The notes below the pieces were generated by a model. It saw only the letters and a program-made list of their open reading frames with translations. It was not told the DNA's origin and made no database searches. Both the position numbers and the translations under genes were made by a program. DNA of 64,000 bases from Flavobacterium buctense (lineage in GTDB: Bacteria > Bacteroidota > Bacteroidia > Flavobacteriales > Flavobacteriaceae): NCBI RefSeq assembly GCF_014486695.1, contig NZ_JACTAB010000001.1, positions 840,173 through 904,172 on the forward strand, given 5' to 3'. Shown here one piece after another: positions 62,561 to 64,000 of this stretch; positions within the stretch are counted from its first letter, which is position 1; each line of letters begins with the position of its first letter.

Positions 62561-63793
62561 TTGAAATTAGAATATTTTATAGCGAAACGACTCATTACTG
62601 CTAAAGACCATAAAAGTAGTATTTCTGCGCCAATAATAAAAATTGCCATCACCGCGATTGCCTTGGGCATGATAATGATGATAGTTTCCATTGCTACTGG
62701 TATGGGTTTGCAACAAAAAATACGCCAAAAGGTTTCTGCTTTCAACGGTCATATTCTAATCTCAGGTTACAATGACAACAATTCGGATGTCAGTACCAAA
62801 CCGATTTCGCTTAAACAAGCCTTTTATCCTAAGTTCAAAAACGTGGATGGCATCGCCCATGTTCAAGCCGTCGCAAGCAAAGCCGGAATCATAAGAACCG
62901 AAACCGCTTTCGAAGGCATCATTTTCAAAGGTGTCGGCAAAGATTACCAAACCACCAATTTAGAAGAATATTTAATCGAAGGTCGATTGCCCAATTTCAA
63001 AACCAATCTCAACGAAGAAGTTTTGATTTCGCAATACCTCGCCAATCGTTTAGGATTAAAACTCAACGACAAGTTTGTGACCTATTTCATGAAAGAAAAC
63101 AGTGAAGGCTACAACCTGCGTAACTTTAATATTGTGGGGATTTATAATTCCGGTTTTCAAGAATTTGATGCCAGTTATATAATCGGTGACATTCGCCATG
63201 TCCAAAGAATCAACAAATGGAAGCCAAACGAAATAGGTTCTTTCGAAGTCTTCGTCGACGATTTTACCCAAATCGAACAAAAAGGACAACAAGTCTACGA
63301 TGAAACTTCGTCCACACTCGATACCCAAACCATAGTCGAAAAGTTCTATTACATCTTCGAATGGCTCAAACTATTTGATTTCAATATCATTGTTATTCTA
63401 ATAGTTATGATAGCCGTTTCTACTATTAATATGGTAGTCGCGCTCTTGGTGCTGATTTTAGAAAGAACCCAAATGATAGGTATTCTTAAATCGCTCGGCG
63501 CCAACAATTGGTCCATCCGAAAAATATTCCTCTACAATGCCGCTTACTTAATAGGAAGAGGATTGCTTTGGGGTAACATCATCGGAATCGGATTGCTATT
63601 GCTCCAAAAATACTTCGGCATCATCAAGCTCAATCCCGAAAGTTACTATGTCAACGAAGCACCGGTCGACATCAATCTATTCTATATTCTACTCTTAAAT
63701 ATAGGAACTGTAGCCATTTGTCTATTGGTTTTATTAATCCCTTCCTATATCATTACTAAAATTACCCCATCTAAATCCATCCGTTTCGAGTAA
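62561..63793 (+). CDS. FtsX/LolE-type ABC transporter permease
   Basis: 410 residues if it starts at the TTG at 62561 (reads KLEYFIAKRLITAKDHKS, the family's usual N-terminus); the longer frame from 62336 runs antisense to the NamZ-like gene. Membrane helix 1 (about 30-55, IAITAIALGMIMMIVSIATG), a large periplasmic MacB-like domain (about 56-260) and three C-terminal helices (about 270-300, 325-350 and 365-400). It resembles the lipoprotein-releasing LolC/E permeases. No ATPase gene is in the window. Confidence 0.88.
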   Translation: MKLEYFIAKRLITAKDHKSSISAPIIKIAITAIALGMIMMIVSIATGMGLQQKIRQKVSAFNGHILISGYNDNNSDVSTKPISLKQAFYPKFKNVDGIAHVQAVASKAGIIRTETAFEGIIFKGVGKDYQTTNLEEYLIEGRLPNFKTNLNEEVLISQYLANRLGLKLNDKFVTYFMKENSEGYNLRNFNIVGIYNSGFQEFDASYIIGDIRHVQRINKWKPNEIGSFEVFVDDFTQIEQKGQQVYDETSSTLDTQTIVEKFYYIFEWLKLFDFNIIVILIVMIAVSTINMVVALLVLILERTQMIGILKSLGANNWSIRKIFLYNAAYLIGRGLLWGNIIGIGLLLLQKYFGIIKLNPESYYVNEAPVDINLFYILLLNIGTVAICLLVLLIPSYIITKITPSKSIRFE

Positions 63794-63802
63794 TTGATTA
63801 TA

Positions 63803-63882
63803 AGGAGCGAAAGGCTTGGGCATTATCAGCTATGGTAATTCCCGCTTTCCGAGCTACGCGGTAGCTTCTACAATCGGGGCTA
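63803..63882 (+). repeat. Dispersed stem-loop repeat, copy F
   Basis: AGGAGCGAAAGGCTTGGGC, CCCGCTTTCC, central stem GAGCTAC/GTAGCTT with a GCG loop, end CAATCGGGGCTA. It follows the permease gene in sense orientation. The remaining 118 bases of the window hold no gene. Confidence 0.88.
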
Positions 63883-64000
63883 GAGGAGAGGCTTTTTGGC
63901 AAATTTGTTAAGGAAAGTAAAAAACAGCTTTGTAAAATTCGAGTAATCAGGTATTTGAAAAAAACTCTAAAAAAGGGTGTTTTTTATTTGGATTGGGAGG

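Noticed and set aside
62557..62745. 63-residue N-terminal extension of the NamZ-like protein
   Set aside because: Antisense to the permease coding sequence, and the lipoprotein signal starts at 62556.

Overview
The window looks like a chromosomal segment of a Flavobacterium or a close relative (Bacteroidota). The supporting signs are AT-rich DNA, a GldA gliding-type ATPase, a GldL-like membrane protein, two GLPGLI-family proteins beside a large outer-membrane beta-barrel protein, a type IX secretion C-terminal domain on a metalloprotease, kynurenine-pathway genes, and many promoters of the Bacteroidota form TTG-N18 to N22-TAnnTTTG. No phage, insertion sequence, CRISPR array, tRNA or rRNA was seen. 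The first gene is cut by the window edge.

Layout: 1-7.6 kb holds the end of a beta-mannosidase, a deoxynucleoside kinase, the GLPGLI pair and an outer-membrane protein. 7.7-18.9 kb is a methionine/SAM region: metK (minus strand), then metY, an OsmC-like gene, metX, hom, a split metH and metF. 19-21.8 kb holds a PagL-like gene, a head-GIN lipoprotein and gldA. 22-25.3 kb is a phenylalanine/aromatic operon (pheA, aminotransferase, DAHP synthase-chorismate mutase). 25.4-38.1 kb holds rsgA, dtd, three tandem DUF3857/transglutaminase-like genes, a MazG-like gene, aroA and queA. 38.3-47.7 kb holds kynU, a T9SS metalloprotease, an arginase-family enzyme, a penicillin acylase, kmo and a cupin. 47.7-50 kb is a minus-strand set ending in a HerA-like ATPase. 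50.4-56.1 kb is an ExbB-ExbD-ExbD-TonB operon with a PstS-like lipoprotein and a TPR protein. The rest holds queE, small envelope proteins, aminotransferase, methyltransferase and DinB-type genes, a NamZ-like muramidase and a FtsX/LolE-type permease.

The most striking content is regulatory. Between metK and metY lie two consecutive leader-peptide attenuators that are not obvious from gene lists. A 22-codon leader (CNMCRMM core) and a 33-codon leader (runs of Met and CCC) are each followed by an intrinsic terminator, and the 5' arm of each terminator can pair instead with a segment inside the leader ORF. A third leader of the same design, rich in Phe and Tyr, precedes pheA. metK itself carries a SAM-II-like motif at the predicted 5' end of its transcript, and metH is preceded by a clear SAM-I (S-box) riboswitch. 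One 5-kb region therefore reads methionine/cysteine charging and SAM by three different RNA mechanisms.

Two unexplained repeat classes also stand out. One is a dispersed intergenic element with six copies: conserved ends (GGAGCGAA..., CCCGCTTTCC, CAATCGGGGCTA) around a central stem-loop whose sequence differs in every copy while pairing is kept. The other is a set of short arrays of degenerate 7- or 8-bp units at gene borders, some reaching into aroA and the NamZ-like gene. In two of them the -7 promoter box TAnnTTTG is itself one of the 8-bp units.
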